A stretch of DNA of 64,000 nucleotides from Sialis fuliginosa (taxonomy: Eukaryota; Arthropoda; Insecta; Megaloptera; Sialidae): positions 11,904,001 through 11,968,000 of the forward strand of contig OY540821.1 in the NCBI GenBank assembly GCA_961205875.1. The letters are read 5' to 3'. The notes under the pieces were generated by a model. It ran no database searches. It was not told the DNA's origin and saw only the letters and a program-made list of their open reading frames with translations. The translations under genes and the position numbers were made by a program. Positions 1-11,789 of the stretch are shown one piece after another (within the stretch, counting starts at the first letter, position 1; every line of letters starts with the position of its first letter).

Positions 1-509
1 TATTTCTCAAAACAAAAATGTGAAACCAACAAATCACAATTTGACGTTAAAGAAGGTAGCAGCATCTTACATTGTCCTTTGGCTGCTTTCCAAAGCTAAT
101 GGGAGACTGCAGAGAGAGCTTTTGTCACTTCAAGTGTGGCGCAAAACTTAATTTCTTTTTAACATGATTCATTCACGACGTTGCGTTTGAAACAAGATAT
201 AATAAATGTAGTTAGTTACAACGTTTTGTAAGTATTATACGTCCTAATTGTTTAACTCTTGCCATTTAGTTGTACTTAATTCAAATGTAAATGTTAACAT
301 TTTATTACTTTATAATTGATCTCAAAATCTAATTACATACAGACAGACAACCTAACTTTTTTAGCCGAGGGAAGGGGGGGGGGGTCTTTACTGTATTGGC
401 TACATGACGTTACATGAGGAATGGAGTTGATATTTAAATGTTACGTAACCAATATTGTTATTATTATTTTATCATAATGTTTACTTCATGCTGAAATAGT
501 TTTAAAATG
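1..509. other. Unannotated AT-rich sequence
   Basis: I see no coding signal here. The only notable feature is a run of G near 374-384. Confidence 0.5.
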
Positions 510-1073
510 TATAGGGTGAGTAAAAAATATTGCTCATATTTTCTAAAATATTCATTATTTAAAAAAATAGACAGGTAAAAGTTTTAAGAGAAATTATTTC
601 CTATATAAATAATAATAATAATAATTTAACCAGGTAAGCCTTGAAAATGACTAAAACAAAATGTAAAAAAATAATACAGATGTGTTTGGACAACAATGGG
701 CATTATTTTAAACATTTTTTAAATTAATTAGATTTCTTTTTGATGTTTTACAAGTTTCAGTCATTTTTCAAGGCTTACTTGGTTTACTTGTAGGTAATGT
801 GATCTGAGATTATAAAAGTTCATTTTTCTCAAATTTTTTCGTATGCAATATTATTACAATTTTATAGGGTTTATTCAAAAAATTAAGATGTATTCATAGA
901 ATCTATAAAAATATATGCTGCTATAGTAACGTAACTGATAGCACCAATTTTTTTTAAGATTAGCATTACATAGGGAATAATTTATCTTAAAACTTTTACC
1001 AAATCATTTTTTTTTTAAATAATGAATATTTTAGAAAATATAAGCAATTTTCATATTTTTTACTCATCTTATA
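510..1073. mobile_element. Foldback MITE, probable mariner type
   Basis: About 95 bases at the left end (starting TATAGGGTGAGTAAAAAATA) recur inverted at the right end (…TACTCATCTTATATA), with shared segments around TTTTCTAAAATATTCATTA and GTAAAAGTTTTAAGA. A second inner inverted pair sits at about 633-660 and 757-783 (AGCCTTGAAAATGACT against AGTCATTTTTCAAGGCT). The ends lie in TATA, so a TA target duplication is likely but not unique. There is no transposase, so the element is non-autonomous. The class is inferred from the TA flanks and the structure. Confidence 0.6.
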
Positions 1074-1714
1074 TACTGTATAGTATATGGTATTATTATA
1101 AAGGGGGTAAGATTATTATCTACATGGCGTTAAAAAATTAATTAATTAAAATGCAGGATGTGACTAAATATTACTAACTAAATATTACTAACTGTGTTGT
1201 TATTCCTTTTTATATGTGACCTTTCATAAATGTAATGTAGATTACAAGATTAACAATAAGTAGATATTTATTAAGCTATTATAAATTCATACTTTTTTAT
1301 AATAACCACCTATCATCAAGTATATAATTAAAAGTACTGGAAATATAGATTTTTATCTCTATACTATACATAATAGTTACATGCCAAAAATTTACTTTAT
1401 AGCATACATATGCAAATAAAAACATGGAGAAATCAATGAACAAAACATTAATAACTTTATATCCGTCTGTAGGAAACTCTGTTTACCAATTTTCATTTAC
1501 AAAAGATATAAATAATAAAATCATATCTGAATAAAATTAGAATAATTCTTAAGTCTTATCGATTCTGAATTTGCATATTACTTCCAGATAATTATATTTC
1601 GATCCAGCCTATTGGAGAATTCAATTTAAATGAAGTTAGTTTGCTTATTTGTGTTAACCACCTTCCTCTGTCAGGGACGTATCTAGAATATTTTATCTTC
1701 AAAATAGTTTTTTT
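1074..1714. other. Unannotated AT-rich sequence
   Basis: No gene is visible. A short direct repeat of about 15 bases (CTAAATATTACTAA) occurs twice near 1163-1190. Confidence 0.4.
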
Positions 1715-1919
1715 TTTTTATTTGAAAAAACCCATCAACGCCCAGCTCAAACTCCTCGACCTATAGAAACGTGCATTTTTAAGGATCTTATTCCTTCGTG
1801 AAGTAAGTATTCAATTAGAAGTGATTTGAAGAAATTACAAATGATATTAATTTTTATAAATCTTATAAATGTTCATAAAAATTAAAACAACGCGGGTGAA
1901 GCTACGGGTGCGCCATTAG
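1715..1919 (+). mobile_element. Helitron-like fragment, 'GCGGGTGAAGC' family
   Basis: The segment has the block CCCATCAACGCCCAGCTCAA, then ends with AACGCGGGTGAAGCTACGGG and TTAG before T. The same blocks in the same order occur at 29484-30000 and 32770-33305, where the terminus is an intact CTAG before T as in Helitrons. Here the terminus has mutated to TTAG, so this is an old 5'-truncated copy. Confidence 0.5.
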
Positions 1920-4164
1920 TTGAAAATATAAACATACCTTAGTTTCCATTTCAATTAGAACATTTATAGATATTAATTACTACATTCCTCTGAAGATGAC
2001 GCAAGCAATCGAGAGTGCAAAATACTGTCGATATGATATGTACTATACAATGTTCATTCATAAACAAATCGATATTGTTTACTAATAATACAGCTCTATA
2101 TCTATAACAGGGGTTCCTATAACATGTAACTGAAATATTCTGAAACATTATAGAAAAAATATAAATTGGCATACAGGGTAAGGGAAAATGATCGGTCCCC
2201 TGAAATAAATAGAAGGGATCGAAAGTTTATTAGGTGGTAATAAGTATTAACGTGTACTTGGGAAGACCTTGAAAGGGCTTGTTAATCTCAAATTTTGTTT
2301 TTTTAACGAATAATGTTTATTACGGTATCATAGTTAACGATAAAAAAACAGAAACTTGACATCATTTTTTGCCCGACCTCAAGTTTTTTAGACATTTAAG
2401 AAAATAACTAGAATTTTTTACTCAGAAATCATCAGCTTGGGAAAAAAAGTACAAAAGAATAAAAAGTCGGATAAAAAATGTGTTCGTTTTTTACGGAAAA
2501 TAAGATTCCTCCATAAGAAATATAGGTTACCATTTAAAAAATGCAAGTAACAACCAACCACGAAGGGGCTGTCTGAAAAGGATAAGTCAGCAGATAATAT
2601 GAATATATGAAGAAGAAGAAAAATCACTAAAAATATACCTAGAAATACTCAAAAGAATGCATAAAAAATAAAATTTAAATTGAATATAATGTAATAAAAT
2701 AAAGTATATTAAATAATATTAATTGATAAAATACAGCTGTAAGCGAGACTTGGCTATTACAATTAATCAGAAAATGATTTGAGTTGTCAGAACTCTTATT
2801 ATGAGTATCTCTAGGTAATTGAAATGTCAAATCAGTAATACATTTTTAAGCTTAACCACTTAAAATATTTGACCACTTCAGAACTTTTTGAGGACATCCG
2901 ATATATTATCCTAGCATACAATCAAATTTCAATATCATAATCAATAATGTCCAGTTTGCAAACGTCCCAAACATGATATATGTTTATAAGACCAAATATT
3001 GACAGTTTGCTATTAAATTAATATGCAACATAATATGATAACGTTTGTTCTGGAACACACTGTACATAGTGTGACGTATATTTATCTATAGGTTGATATT
3101 CACAGTCGAATGGAACTCAATAGTGTGCAGTAACTGTACCGAAGAGTGATGACAATTATACTTGACGGCAATTATAATGTATACAATACTGCTATGTATT
3201 TACGTTGCCTGTCTATAGGCAGTAGGCAATAGGCAGACACTCACAATTGCCAATAAAGTGATTATTGATTATCTACGAGAACTTTGTTATAATAGTTGAT
3301 GTGTTATATTGTCGTAACTTTCTTTTGTTTTGTATATGTGCGTGCGTGTAAAGAGGATAAATGATATATTTGATTTTGTTATTTATTAATGTATTTAGTT
3401 TTGAATTCTTGTTGTGTAGGGGTAAATATGAAACACCAAAACAATGGGGTAAAAGTGAAACAAGCTTGCAACTAAAAAACTAATTTGTTTATAGGAGAAT
3501 TATAAAAACTGACATCATCATTAAATTAGAAAACTAAAAAAATGACACTAGTATACATCCGTATCCGGCTGAAAGATCGTTTTCAAAAATAGAATATTTC
3601 TTCCCAGAACTTAATTTAAAATGCATTATTAAAATTGTGTTATTAAAAAACCTTGGTAGTATTTTTATTCTATCTCTCCTAAAACTTAATTATATAAAAT
3701 ATTTTTCCTCGTTAAAAGTAATAAAATTATGTTAAATTAGACAATTTGTATATAGTATTTATACTTCAGTAAATTTTAAAAAAATAATAAAAATATGTAT
3801 TTTTTAATTACCAAGAATTTCCTTCTTTTGTGTAGAGTATCAGCTTTAATATATCCCCAGTGATTTTCAAGTGACCCTTGACTCTCTTTGTTGATAACAA
3901 GTATAAGATTTTCTATATATTTTATGCTAAAATGCTTCTAGTCCTGAAATAATATCGCATTTAGTTTTTCTCTACATTTTTCATCCCCTCGCTTTGGCAC
4001 ATACAAGAGCACTGAAACAATTTTATTCACCAATTTAAAGATACCGCAGATAAGGGAAATGCACGTGTTTTATCCCTCCCCCTTTTTTCAATTTCATTTG
4101 AATTGATGGCGGTCACCTCGGCATCTTCTCTTGCCACAGTGGCGGCTCGTGAAAAAATTAAACA
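1920..4164. other. Unannotated AT-rich sequence
   Basis: More than 2 kb without a credible coding frame; open frames of 69-73 codons are low-complexity and lack gene-like composition. Around 3205-3235 there is a short repetitive GGCAGTAGGCAATAGGCAG stretch. Confidence 0.4.
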
Positions 4165-4685
4165 CATGACTTCAAAAAAGAAGGAAGTTCTCATTTCAAT
4201 CAATATATATTTTTATGTATCTTCGGGCTTAATTCCGACAAATATGCACCAATTCAATTGATTTTTTGTTTGTTTCAAAGAGTATACTCCCGAAAAAGTC
4301 TTATATAAATTTTATTAGAATCTGGCAATGGACTTCAAAATAAGAGGAGGTTTTAAATTTGGTTGCATATATTATATTATGTATTATTTTCGGACATAAC
4401 TCCTTCAAATGTGCACCTATTCGGTTGATTTTTTTAAAGATTATACTTCTGAGGTGCTTTCATATAAATTTTATGGATTTTGAAGATACGCCTCTCAAAA
4501 GGGAAAAATAAAAAAATATAAAAAACGAAATAAAAAAACTCTAAAAACACTGATAAGTTAAAATTAATAGTTTTTGAAGTCGGTGCTAAGTCAATAAAAA
4601 ACTTTTCAACAAAAAAAAAAACGAAAACCGACTTCAAAAACTGTAAAATTAAATTAACAGGTATATTTTTCAATGTTTTTGGGTT
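4165..4685. repeat. Dispersed repeat with terminal stem-loop, copy 1
   Basis: This is one of four related copies (others at 27615-27900, 37590-37870 and 48535-48795). Shared blocks are TTCCGACAAATATGCACC, GATTTTTTGTTTGTTT, a 'TATTCCCG/TACTCCCG' block and 'AATTTTATTAGAATCTG'. The copy ends in an inverted pair (4558-4586 against 4628-4655) built on GTTTTTGAAGTCGGTGC and CCGACTTCAAAAACTG. The open frame of 79 codons over 4434-4673 lies entirely in this repeat and is not a gene. The family class is unknown to me. Confidence 0.6.
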
Positions 4686-6064
4686 TTTTTAAAAAAATTT
4701 TACAATTGAAAATTTAATACAAGAATCTCTAGATCGTTATATTTAATTAAAAACGGTCTATCTTTAAAATAGTCATATGCTGGCCACATTAATAAACATG
4801 TATTTTATGCACGAGCAGCTACTGAAGATAGTGCATGATAAAACTTTCATTGCATCATTTTTAGAACTCCCTCTGACATAATTTGCATTTTAAAACGACG
4901 TATTTCCCCTTGACATGATTTCAAGTTACTGTCATTTTAAAGAATACTTAAAATTGATGTATTTGAACCTTACGATAATTCATAAAAAATGAAATAAAAT
5001 TACATCAAATTAATATTTGCTGATTTTGCTTTACAAAGGAAATTAATGTTATGGATTTGAAATAAGAAAAAAATGCGTAGGTGAATTTTAAGAAAATAAC
5101 TTTTAATTAAACAACTTGAATGGAAAATTTATAAAAAGTTGTCTTACTTTTCTCACATTTTAATATACTTTTTGATTTATTTTAATTTTTTGCCAAGATG
5201 ACGTTTTTTGGTCTCAAAATGAGACGAGGCATACCCTACTCTCGTCTCGTATCGTCTTATTATTTTTTCTTTCTTAGAGTTTATTTTTAAATAAACATTA
5301 TTTTATTCAACCCCACCCTGTATAATATAAGGTATCAAGCAAATAAAGGTTGTGAGACGAAAGTAAAAAAAAATTCAATATAACTTTTGTAATATGTACG
5401 AGAAAACGCAAATATTATCATAATTAGAGTATGAGTGAAAAATAAAAGTTTATATCTAGTTTAATCGCACATCAAAAATATAAAATTGTTGTTTATAAAA
5501 GCGAAAGCTAAATAAAACAATACCCCACGCTGTGAAAGAAAGATTTTTTGTGTACAAACTTTTTTATGGATTTACTTGAGTTGGTAGTTTCACTGCGATA
5601 AATATTTCTCAAAAGTTTTCTTTTTTTATTATCACAATCGTAGTTGTCTTTGATGGGGTCGGACGCCATATTGTAAATTCGAATGATGCCAGCTTAAATG
5701 TTTGGCGTTTTTTAGTTACGATAATTGTTTCAATGCAATAAAGTGACAAAAATATAAATACAATGGGTAGTGTTTCTTTTTGTTAAAAAGCGTACGAAAA
5801 ATACTTACATTAAAACTTAAATCTCTTCTTTTATGCTTTTAAGTTAGTTGCTGTTATTTTTAACATTAAAATGAAAAAAGTCTTCATTTTGTTTCACTTC
5901 AGTAGTTCTTATTCTTTGTACATGTTATCCTTTGAACTTATTAAAAATTTTCGAATTTATAAATCTTTTTTTGATAATGTTTCCATTTACCCATTGTCAT
6001 TAAAATTTATATCGACAGATCATAACGAAAACATTACTGTACAAGATTTTTTTGAATTTTTCAG
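4686..6064. other. Unannotated AT-rich sequence
   Basis: No gene is recognised. An ATG at 5871 opens a 94-codon frame, but most of it is low-complexity F/S/I-rich sequence. Only its last third overlaps the exon-like segment described next, and in a different frame. Confidence 0.4.
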
Positions 6065-6198
6065 ATCGATCGACCTACGCCGAAGAAATCGTGCAAACCA
6101 TGAGGCAACATTTTTCGAACAGTGGTCTAAAGAATTTCATATTATATGTATATAGAATTTATGATAAATTTATTTTATTATTTATAAATGATCAATAA
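6065..6198 (+). CDS. Candidate 3'-terminal exon, unknown gene
   Basis: A strong splice-acceptor context (GATTTTTTTGAATTTTTCAG, ending at 6064) precedes a segment richer in GC than its surroundings. Read with two leading bases completing a codon, it encodes 43 residues beginning RSTYAEEIVQTMRQHFSN, then stops at 6196-6198. An AATAAA polyadenylation hexamer (6194-6199) overlaps the stop. An alternative frame from the ATG at 5871 also runs through. No family is recognised and no upstream exon was found that fits. In AT-rich DNA a frame of this length can occur by chance, so the call rests on the acceptor, the composition and the poly(A) signal together. Confidence 0.25.
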
Positions 6199-6299
6199 AT
6201 AATGTGTAATTAATATTTTGTTTTATTTTTAATAATAAACTCCTTAAAATACAACCTGAAAAGTACTAATTTTCATCAGCGCTGGAGGTATGTAATATA

Positions 6300-6801
6300 C
6301 AGAATATTTAAGATAATCGTGAAATGCATGGGGATTTTCTAAACGGTAAGAGATACAGATTCAGTAAAATGAGATAAATTATTTGTAAGGAAATATGACA
6401 AATAACATATCGTAGTAAAGTACAGTAAAAAAACATGTTCAAATATGCTATAGCCAACTTAGTGGACCATAAGAAAAACTAAAGTTAGGGCTTGTTACTC
6501 GAAAACTAAAAATGATATAAAAATTCTAAATACTCCAATCAATTCTACACAAAAAGTGTTTTAAGAAAATGCATACAAAAATTACCTATCTACTTTGACA
6601 AAAAAGTTTAGCGATTTAAAGAATTTCCGAATTTTAAGATTTTTGGGTATATCGCTTAAATCACATACAATTATTAATATTTTTTATATAGTAAATAATA
6701 CTCACCCCTTCCTTATAAATAATTCATATCATTTAACCGAATCTGTATCATTTACCGTTTAGGAAATCCCCATGAATTTCACATTTCTCTTAGAAATCCT
6801 G
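6300..6801. mobile_element. TA-flanked foldback MITE, mariner type
   Basis: The ends are CAGAATATTTAAGA on the left and the inverted TCTTAGAAATCCTG on the right, flanked by TA at 6298-6299 and 6802-6803. TIRs extend about 95 bases, with the shared blocks CATGGGGATTT, CTAAACGGTAA and GATACAGATTC. TA duplications and CAG-type ends fit Tc1/mariner-derived MITEs. The interior has no transposase coding, so the element is non-autonomous. Confidence 0.7.
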
Positions 6802-6939
6802 TATAACTCCTTAATTAATAATTATTGAAAAGAATGAAACCTACACAACTTCATTGAATAAATTCAAAGGTTGAATCAAAGATATCGAGTGAGGATGAGT
6901 AGAACACTTAAAAATGTAATCACAGCAGGTAAGTGTGAG

Positions 6940-7110
6940 TATATAAACTCCTTCCGTCACCTGATATTTGCGCTTGGGATTAGTTTTTTATCTTTCGTCC
7001 AACAAAGGCACTGCGCCGGAACGTTTTTAATTGAAATTATGATTGCGCGGCGGAGAGATTTTGCTGCAGACATCTCCCATTATAGATTTTAATTTCACAG
7101 CTGAACAAAG
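6940..7110. other. GC-elevated segment, possible conserved non-coding element
   Basis: This stretch is clearly less AT-rich than its surroundings and non-repetitive, with blocks such as AAGGCACTGCGCCGGAACG and GATTGCGCGGCGGAGAGA. A consensus-like splice donor (GCAG|GTAAGTG) lies just upstream, with the intron starting at 6930. A 73-codon frame ending at 7092 spans it. I cannot tell an exon from a conserved regulatory element. Confidence 0.25.
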
Positions 7111-7363
7111 CGGTTAAAAGATGACTGCAAAAAAAATCTAAATTGACTTGCAACCAAAATCAAAGTAGTATACCAAAGGTCTTTGTGACTATCTACGCAG
7201 AAATTTATTATTTCTAATTCCTGACGTCTGGTCGGGTATGATAATGAGATAGAAGTCGAATTAATACAGAACGAGTGATGTGCTCGGAAAACGGAATATT
7301 AATTTTTAATTTAATCTATGCTTTTTATTTAAACATCGATCGTACTTTCGAACTCTCTTTCAG

Positions 7364-7474
7364 CGGTTCTGAAATAGATACATATAGGGTCATTCCCGAA
7401 GAAACACACCACACTTATGTCCGGTATTATAAAGGAGCTATCAAATTTACAATCTTCTAAGCACTTTCAAATGA
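7364..7474 (+). other. Candidate exon flanked by consensus splice sites
   Basis: The segment follows a pyrimidine-rich acceptor (CGAACTCTCTTTCAG) and ends at a consensus donor (GAG|GTAAGTA). One frame is open from 7365 and reads GSEIDTYRVIPEETHHTYVR and on to a TAA at 7458-7460, so a full exon to 7474 would carry a stop. It could be a terminal coding exon that ends at 7460, or a non-coding exon. The donor lies inside a dispersed repeat also found near 46713, where the donor sequence is absent, which weakens the case. Confidence 0.2.
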
Positions 7475-7570
7475 GGTAAGTATTAATTCTGTGTTAGTAT
7501 CTATGGATTAGTTATGGAATTTAGAGCAGTGATACATCAACTTATTATAACACAGTTGGCGACTCTGAAC
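7458..7570 (+). repeat. Dispersed repeat, pairs with 46713-46820
   Basis: Blocks TATTAATTCTGTGTTA, ATCTATGGATT, CAGTGATAC and CAGTTG-GACTCTG appear in the same order in both copies. The class is unknown; there are no obvious termini. Confidence 0.6.
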
Positions 7571-7630
7571 GAATAAAACAATTTTTCATAATATAACTAC
7601 TGTTTAATACCTTTTGTGTTTATTTACCAG

Positions 7631-7792
7631 GCGTGTGCAAAACTTGTCCAACACTTCATGAAATTTCAAGAGAACTGTCAGATTATAAATGTTTTAATAA
7701 ATTCAGAGGAACAAGTATTTGTGTGTACTTATGAACGCTCGTTAGAATTTATACTTCTTTGGCGTAGTGATCTAGTGTGCAAATGTAACTAA
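7631..7792 (+). CDS. Candidate 3'-terminal exon, unknown gene
   Basis: An acceptor-like TTTATTTACCAG ends at 7630. From the next base a frame stays open for 53 codons and stops at 7790-7792 (TAA). It begins ACAKLVQHFMKFQENCQIIN and contains NSEEQVFVCTYERSLEF, a mixed composition unlike most frames here. An AATAAA hexamer lies downstream at 7841-7846. There is no ATG at its start, so it would need an upstream exon; the candidate at 7364-7474 does not supply a stop-free frame. No family is recognised. Chance openness in AT-rich DNA cannot be excluded. Confidence 0.2.
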   Translation, partial: ACAKLVQHFMKFQENCQIINVLINSEEQVFVCTYERSLEFILLWRSDLVCKCN

Positions 7793-10263
7793 ACACCTGT
7801 TTTACCGACTATGATGAATAACTTTTTTTGCCCTAGGTCAAATAAAAAAGCAAATATGTACTCGGTAAATTTATTATATTTTTTACATTTTAAGCGATGA
7901 TTAAAAAAGTAATTTAATACGTAAAATATAGACTACACAATAAACATTTTAAAACCATTTCGAAGTTGTGTGGTTATTTGTTCTTCCTTTTAAAACTTTT
8001 CATAAACTTATCTAAAACAAGTGGTGGTTCTTTCTTGGAATAAATCTACATATAGAAATAGGTATCTAGAGTTGTATAGATCAGAAGCGCACCTGAAAAA
8101 GTACAGTAAAAATTCGCGAAAATAAAGTTACTGGGATCGAGGACTATTTCGATTAAAAATAGAATAATTCAGAAAAAATAATAATATATGAAAATTTAGA
8201 CTGCTAGCACGATTTTGCCTAAACTAAAATAAGTTTTTGTAAAACTAAAAAAATTAAAATAGGTGTGTTATACTTCTTTGACTTTATTGAAAAACAACTA
8301 TGAAAAATTAACCTCAAATATTTTAAACACATCAATTTTAATAACCCTCGGTATAATCAGAAAACACTATGCTATTTAAACTGGACGATCTTCTCATTTT
8401 CACAGTTTTATTTAAATTTGCGTAAATGTCGTTCAAATGTTCGAAATTTTATTGTAATTTGTACTATCCAGCGTTTTTTCACAAATATGTTAAACTGTCC
8501 ATCTCAATTTCCATAAACAAACTGTCTCTTTCGTGTTGCACTCGCACCTGTTGTCTGTCTCTAAGCTGCACTCGTTTATTGTTATCGACGAGTACTCAGT
8601 TAATTGTATTACAAAAACGAATTTGCCCGAACATTTCCGAAACGTTACATTTAATACGATTACCATTCAGTCAAACGTTAAAATGCCATTCTAAAATGTG
8701 TTGTGGTGCTCTTAAAAAGATATAACTTCAAAAACTCTTAGTAATGAAATCGACTCTTTGACCTTAAATTTATAGCAGCGTTACTGATTTTAAACAACAC
8801 TTGACAAATGATATAAAAACAATTGCCGAACAGCGGAATACATTGGACATTTTTCACGTCGCTGTAAATAGCTTCTAAAATCATGTGTTACAGATTTTCA
8901 ACAACAAGTTGGCACCTGCTGAGATAAAACGATGTTTACTAGCTCCATTCTTTTTGACAACAGTCTTACATTTTCTAAGACATAAAATAGCAATATATGA
9001 ACATATTTTCTGAATTATGCGATGGAATTTTTGATTACCTTTTTTTCTATTAAACTGAGCAGTTCTAAAATAAAAACTATTACAATCAGAAATACATACA
9101 CTTAAGAAATAAAACTGCATTATAATTTAAGTATATTTGAAGGTGAAAAAAAATTCACTCCATTAAAAACGTTGAATTAATATTACACTTTTTTTCAACA
9201 TTAATGGTTCTATCTGATTCTGTGATGATGCCATTTTTGCTGCATACAAAACATAACAATAGATATTTACGTTTAATATCAGGATCTTATCTTTGTTAAC
9301 ACGTAAGATACGGAAACATAATTTGAATAACTGATTCACAAACCTGAACAGAAAAAATTCTATATTGTATGTATCATTCCCGGTATCATCAGGTTGTAGA
9401 AAGAATACGTGTTAATGTGTACTTAGTGAAATCATCCGGGTTGAAATAGTTAATTAAACACACGTTTTTAATTAAGTTGCAAATGCAAGAAAATGTACTT
9501 TGTACTTTTGCAGTTAATATTTTGTTTAAATTGGCTTTTAGATAGAATTGGCAGTATAGAATATAGTTGAACAGAATTCCCGATTATTATCGTATTTTTT
9601 TGTAGTTATGGATGATAATTATGTACAGTAAAATATGTTTTTTTAGAATTTTGTATAGGTTAATTTACAATTTAAAGCAATTGTTTTGAACTATCTTTTC
9701 TCTTACATACAAATTCAATTGTATAATAATTAAAAGCATATTTGTATATTATGAATTTTCAAATTATGACATTGGAAATGACGAAAGTGACATTTAATTA
9801 AAGATGACCACCGTCAACTTTTTGTAACAGTTTCATATACGGACTGGCACTGGTTTCTTAATCTAGGATGTTAATAAAACAATATTATGTAGAAATTGAA
9901 GCAAATAAGTACAAGGAAGTAAATTTTTTTTATATATTATTTCTTATACAATACGCAAGCCACTGACTCGTAGATAATTATGTATGACAACAGCAATACA
10001 AACTGAGAATACAGCAGCGTGATAAATTATAGCTCTGTAGTATTGTTACTATTGGATATAATTGCAAAGATAATTATTAGCGTGCAAATTATTATTGTTG
10101 CTTTAATAATTTCTATATTAATAACGTTTCGTCGGTTTTACGATTACGAAAATATTTGTCATGTGAACAGCTATTTGTTAATCACACTGATTTGTTATTA
10201 TCGGTTAATATTGTTGATCGAATATAATTTCTAAAATACAAAAATATGTCTCATTGTCAACAC
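7793..10263. other. Unannotated AT-rich sequence
   Basis: No gene can be supported. A 99-codon frame at 8426-8725 is serine/cysteine/leucine-rich and low-complexity, and a 79-codon minus-strand frame at 8881-9120 has no flanking splice or start context that I trust. Confidence 0.4.
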
Positions 10264-10598
10264 AATGAGTGGAAGGGGGCAGACAGTACTGTGGCCTAGA
10301 AGACCATGACTAGAGGATTCACTGGTACGTTTTGGTATTTGAAAAATAAATTAAAAAAATTTAAATTGGAATTTTTTTATGAAATTTCATTTTTACACTG
10401 AATCGGGGGGATATGGCCTAGAGGCTTGTGATAGAATGAGTGGAAGGGGGCAGACAGTGCTGTGGCCTAGAAGCCCAAGACTAGAGAATCCACTGGTACG
10501 TTTTGGTACTTGAAAAATAAATTTAAAAAATTTGAATTGGATTTTTTTTACAGTGTTTTCGAATCGGGGGGATATGGCCTAGGGGCCCGTGATAGAAT
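10264..10598 (+). repeat. Two-copy tandem duplication, 171-base period
   Basis: Two adjacent copies (10264-10434 and 10435-10598) share AATGAGTGGAAGGGGGCAGA, CTGGTACGTTTTGGTA and AATCGGGGGGATATGGCCTA in the same order. They differ by point changes and small indels. The unit is G-rich in blocks separated by an A/T spacer. The TGGCCTAGAAG and TGGCCTAGGGG parts are reminiscent of tRNA-derived SINE promoter boxes, but no full box pair is clear. Confidence 0.85.
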
Positions 10599-10710
10599 AC
10601 TTAGGCTATGCTGTATATTACAAACCATCATCTTTACCTACAATACGTCATTTTATAGACAATATAACTAATATAATCCAATTTGATAGCTTTTAAATTT
10701 TTATCTTGTG

Positions 10711-10966
10711 TTTGTTTCAACATGGCACGAAAACTACTGAAGCGATTTTCACGAGACTTTCATTGTTTGAAAACCCTAGAACTCTATTAGATAAGTGATT
10801 TGCGCGCAGACTTGTATTGAGGAAATTAAAAAAATGTATATAATTGATTTTTTATTTATAAAAAAATGAAATGGAAAAAATTAATGTTATTGTAAAATGT
10901 TGATGTAAACATGGGGATTTCACCGATTTTGGAATACACGCTGATGAAGCCGCGGGGGAAATCTAG
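10711..10966 (+). mobile_element. Helitron-like non-autonomous element
   Basis: Internal blocks ACTACTGAAGCGATTTTCAC and CGCTGATGAAGCCGCGGG precede a terminal CTAG followed by host T (10963-10966). The 'cgaaaactactgaagcgattt' and '..aagccgcggg..CTAG' arrangement is typical of short Helitron-like elements in insects. The 5' end is not clear. No Rep/helicase coding is present. Confidence 0.55.
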
Positions 10967-11179
10967 TTTTATATATTATTTACATGAAATATAAAAAATG
11001 TGTATATTATAATTAAGTCTTTATGATACAGTATCTATAAAACAGGTCTATAAAATTTAACTACCCATATATTTTATACTATAACCATATTTAATACTTA
11101 TAATCAAATTTAATATTTCGACTACAAAGTTTTATTTTTTACGACGCTATTATTATTTATACATATTTTAATTTTATCA

Positions 11180-11195
11180 TATATATATATATATA
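11180..11195. repeat. (TA)n microsatellite
   Basis: A simple AT dinucleotide run. Confidence 0.8.
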
Positions 11196-11526
11196 AGTAC
11201 TATTTATTTGATATTCTGTTATTGTTTCTGAATAATTTATGGCTTCAACTCAGATCCCATGGGACGAATTTGGGATATGAAGACAAGTTTCATAAGCAAC
11301 TATCGGAACTAGTCCAGAGCCAGAGACAGTTTGTATTTCCGGTAACATAAGAAACGTGTCATGACGTGTTATTATATATTCAAGAGGTGTTGTTCATTAT
11401 TATGAGTGACTGGTACGTGCAGTGGTTCGTTTGACAGAACGATTATGTACAAATTTTCGGTGGTCAATAATATTTAGCATATATTTAAATACAAATATTT
11501 TCGGTTTGACTATTTGGCTTCTGAAT

Positions 11527-11789
11527 TCATATTAATTTTATAAATGCGAAAGTTCTCTTTGTCTATCTGTTTGTTACATTTTCACGGCTAAGCTGCTGAA
11601 CCGATCTTGATGAAATTTTTGCATCCTGAAGAAGAACATATGCTATTTTGTATCCCAAAAAATGTGTGTAACATTTTATAGATGATAATTTTTTGGTATA
11701 GACATACAGCGTGTAAATGCGAAACTAAAATCGAAATTAAACAGAAATCTGTATTACCACGCGAACGAAGTCGCGTGGGTAACAGCTAG
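11527..11789 (+). mobile_element. Helitron-like element (Lep1-type)
   Basis: It starts TC..ATTAATTTTATAAATGCGAA, contains CTGAACCGATCTTGATGAAA, CTGAAGAAGAACATATGCTA and TGTATCCCAAAAAATG, and ends GCGAACGAAGTCGCGTGGGT, then ACAGCTAG before T. The 5' TC and 3' CTAG|T fit Helitron insertion between A and T. It is the best-preserved reference copy for the family in this window. Non-autonomous. Confidence 0.75.

Noticed and set aside
5871-6155. 94-codon frame with an ATG start
   Set aside because: The first two thirds are hydrophobic low-complexity. The gene-like part is better explained by a different frame after the acceptor at 6064.
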